In this document: positions 61,822 through 64,000 of the stretch, in pieces
How the letters are laid out: the number at the start of each line of letters is the position of its first letter
How positions within the stretch are numbered: the stretch's first letter is position 1
From: Xanthomonas bromi
GTDB lineage: Bacteria > Pseudomonadota > Gammaproteobacteria > Xanthomonadales > Xanthomonadaceae
Assembly: GCF_900092025.1 (NCBI RefSeq)
Contig: NZ_FLTX01000009.1
Span: forward strand, 1-64,000
Reading direction: 5' to 3'
DNA: 64,000 bases
Notes under the pieces: generated by a model
Seen by the model: the letters and a program-made list of their open reading frames with translations, nothing else
What the model was told of the DNA's origin: nothing
The model's database searches: none
Translations under genes and position numbers: made by a program

Positions 61822-63711
61822 ATGAACACCCGCTATAACGCCGCCGATATTGAAGTGCTGTCGGGCCTGGACCCGGTCAAACGCCGTCCTGGCATGTATA
61901 CCGATACTGCGCGCCCGAACCATCTGGCACAGGAAGTGATCGACAACTCGGTCGACGAGGCGCTGGCTGGCCACGCCAAGCAGGTCGAGGTCACCTTGTA
62001 TAAGGACGGCAGCTGCGAGGTGTCCGACGACGGCCGCGGCATGCCGGTGGACATGCACCCGGAAGAGAAGATTCCCGGTGTCGAACTGATCCTGACCCGC
62101 CTGCATGCCGGCGGCAAGTTCAACAATCGCAACTACACCTTCTCTGGCGGCCTGCACGGTGTGGGCGTCAGCGTGGTCAATGCGCTGTCGACCAAGGTCG
62201 AGCTGTTCATCAAGCGCGAAGGCAGCGAGCACCGCATGGAGTTCCGCGACGGCCACGCCGCTTCCAAGCTGGAAGTGGTCGGCACCGTCGGCAAGAAGAA
62301 CACCGGCACGCGGCTGCGGTTCTGGGCGGACCCGAAGTATTTCGATACGCCGAAATTCAACGTGCGCGCACTGCGCCATCTGCTGCGCGCCAAGGCGGTG
62401 CTGTGCCCCGGCCTGACCGTGAAGCTGCACGACGAAGCCACCGGCGAGCAGGACAGCTGGTACTTCGAAAACGGCCTGCGCGATTATCTGAAGGGCGAGA
62501 TGGCCGAGCACGAGATGCTGCCGGCCGAGTTGTTCGTCGGTAGCCTGAAAAAAGACACCGAAATCGTCGACTGGGCCGCAGCCTGGGTGCCGGAAGGCGA
62601 GCTGGTGCAGGAAAGCTATGTCAACCTGATCCCGACTGCGCAGCACGGCACGCACGTCAACGGCCTGCGTTCGGGGCTGACCGATGCGCTGCGCGAGTTC
62701 TGCGATTTCCGCAACCTGCTGCCACGCGGGGTCAAGCTGGCGCCGGAAGACGTGTGGGACCGGGTCACCTTCGTGCTCAGCCTGAAGATGACCGACCCGC
62801 AGTTCTCCGGGCAGACCAAGGAGCGGTTGTCCTCGCGCCAAGCCGCTGGCTTCATCGAAGGCGCTGCGCACGATGCGTTCAGCCTGTACCTCAATCAGAA
62901 CGTGGAGATCGGCGAGAAGATCGCGCAGATCGCCATCGACCGCGCCAGCGCACGGTTGAAGACCGAGAAGCAGATCGTCCGCAAGAAGGTCACCCAGGGC
63001 CCGGCCCTGCCCGGCAAGCTGGCCGACTGCATCAGCCAGGACCTGTCGCGGACCGAGCTGTTCCTGGTCGAAGGCGATTCGGCCGGCGGCTCGGCCAAGC
63101 AGGCGCGCGACAAGGACTTCCAGGCGATCCTGCCGCTGCGCGGCAAGATCCTCAACACCTGGGAAGTGGCGTCGGGCAGCGTGCTGGCCTCGGAGGAAGT
63201 GCATAACCTGGCGATCGCGATCGGCTGCGATCCAGGCAAGGACGACATCACCGGATTGCGTTACGGCAAGGTGGTGATCCTGGCCGATGCCGACTCCGAC
63301 GGCCTGCATATCGCCACGCTGCTGACGGCGCTGTTCCTGCAGCACTTCCCCGCCCTGGTGGCCGCCGGCCACGTGTTCGTGGCAATGCCGCCGCTGTTCC
63401 GCGTAGACGTGGGCAAGCAGGTGTTCTACGCGCTGGACGAAGAGGAAAAGGCCACGCTGCTGGACAAGATCGCGCGCGAGAAGATGAAGGGCCAGATCAG
63501 CGTGACCCGCTTCAAGGGCCTGGGCGAAATGAATCCGCAGCAGCTGCGCGAATCCACCATCCACCCGGATACGCGCCGGCTGGTACAGCTGACCATCGAC
63601 GACGGCGAGCAGACCCGTTCGCTGATGGACATGCTGCTGGCCAAGAAGCGCGCGGGCGACCGCAAGCGGTGGCTGGAGACCAAGGGCGACCTGGCGTCGC
63701 TGGAAGTCTGA
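61822..63711 (+). CDS. parE: DNA topoisomerase IV subunit B
   Basis: ATPase subunit of topoisomerase IV, which decatenates chromosomes. The 629-residue protein has the GHKL motifs EVIDNSVDEA, DDGRGMPVDMH, the lid LHAGGKFNN and GLHGVGVSVVNALS, then the transducer domain, the TOPRIM motif LVEGDSAGGSAKQARD and DADSDGLHI. PLRGKILN is in the expected place. Length and the absence of the GyrB insert support ParE rather than GyrB. ATG at 61822-61824 is set by homology. Confidence 0.95.
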   Translation: MNTRYNAADIEVLSGLDPVKRRPGMYTDTARPNHLAQEVIDNSVDEALAGHAKQVEVTLYKDGSCEVSDDGRGMPVDMHPEEKIPGVELILTRLHAGGKFNNRNYTFSGGLHGVGVSVVNALSTKVELFIKREGSEHRMEFRDGHAASKLEVVGTVGKKNTGTRLRFWADPKYFDTPKFNVRALRHLLRAKAVLCPGLTVKLHDEATGEQDSWYFENGLRDYLKGEMAEHEMLPAELFVGSLKKDTEIVDWAAAWVPEGELVQESYVNLIPTAQHGTHVNGLRSGLTDALREFCDFRNLLPRGVKLAPEDVWDRVTFVLSLKMTDPQFSGQTKERLSSRQAAGFIEGAAHDAFSLYLNQNVEIGEKIAQIAIDRASARLKTEKQIVRKKVTQGPALPGKLADCISQDLSRTELFLVEGDSAGGSAKQARDKDFQAILPLRGKILNTWEVASGSVLASEEVHNLAIAIGCDPGKDDITGLRYGKVVILADADSDGLHIATLLTALFLQHFPALVAAGHVFVAMPPLFRVDVGKQVFYALDEEEKATLLDKIAREKMKGQISVTRFKGLGEMNPQQLRESTIHPDTRRLVQLTIDDGEQTRSLMDMLLAKKRAGDRKRWLETKGDLASLEV

Positions 63712-63745
63712 GAACGCCGGGAGTGTTGAAGGCTCAAGAAGCGAA

Positions 63746-63903
63746 AGCCTCTTTCACGCTGGGAAAGGGGTTGGGCAGTGAACGTGACGCCATCGGCTCA
63801 GCTCTGCGGCCTGATGGCGATACTTCGCGATGAATGGCTGGGACATCGCCATGGGGCGCACCCTCATCCAGCCTTTTAGGCACCTTCTCACCAAGGAAGA
63901 AGG
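63746..63903. repeat. Degenerate intergenic repeat, copy B
   Basis: Same order of parts as copy A: AGCCTCTTTC...GGGAAAGGGGTTGGG, a variable middle, GCGCACCCTCATCC (63856-63869) and GGCACCTTCTC (63879-63889) with a following GAAGAAGG. It starts 34 bp after the parE stop. The last 97 bp of the window show no gene. Confidence 0.65.
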
Positions 63904-64000
63904 TAGCGCTATCGATCGACACGTGTTGTCAGCCGATTGCCGGAACCGGCCGCGCATGCCACCTCGGTCCGAGCGGCACCTGTGCCTTCTTGCACATCCA

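Overview
The window is chromosomal DNA of a Xanthomonas-type gammaproteobacterium. The support is high GC, dense overlapping operons, and family members that carry Xanthomonas hallmarks: a lexA promoter with the TTAGTAGTA/TACTACTAA box, a Bcp peroxiredoxin with Cys48 and Cys84, a recA-recX-alaS-csrA order, and a plant cell wall polysaccharide locus. I see no prophage, intact insertion sequence, CRISPR array or antibiotic cluster.

Region 1 (1-14293, all minus strand) is a xyloglucan utilisation locus. It has a TonB-dependent receptor, a CE20-type xyloglucan acetylesterase, a GH35 beta-galactosidase lipoprotein, a GH31 alpha-xylosidase with a PA14 insert, a GH95 alpha-L-fucosidase, xylulokinase XylB and the start of xylose isomerase XylA. 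Side chains imported as oligosaccharides would be deacetylated and stripped of fucose, galactose and xylose, and the xylose sent to xylulose-5-phosphate. The expected GH74 endo-xyloglucanase is missing. Only about 29 C-terminal codons survive (11107-11196), fused directly to a promoter-like block that also lies upstream of the receptor gene.

Region 2 (14549-19490) is a LysR regulator followed, in the opposite direction, by a tightly overlapping D-galactonate operon: DgoA aldolase, DgoD dehydratase, an SMP-30 lactonase and DgoK kinase. It could consume galactose released by the GH35 enzyme. A 17-bp palindrome occurs both before the receptor gene and just upstream of the LysR coding start, which suggests one regulator joins the two regions.

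Region 3 (19572-30090) holds housekeeping and small accessory genes: ferredoxin FdxA, BamC, DapA, GcvR, RraB, Bcp, PhoH, a lipoprotein, ThiD, an alpha/beta hydrolase, two identical tRNA-Arg(ACG) genes, a DedA-rhodanese fusion, and a LysR/pirin divergent pair. Region 4 (30436-33800) has a soluble chemoreceptor with three PAS domains repeated at exactly 122 residues, a gene-poor stretch of about 1.3 kb, and tRNA-Ser(GCT).

Region 5 (33885-63711) is conserved core: csrA, alaS, recX, recA, lexA, ubiB, pncC, hflX-hfq-miaA-folP, ftsH-rlmE, yhbY, surE-pcm-yqaA-nlpD (without rpoS), smr, truD, ispF-ispD-ftsB-eno-kdsA-pyrG, a small secreted protein and parE. Two copies of a degenerate intergenic repeat sit beside the 3' ends of pyrG and parE.
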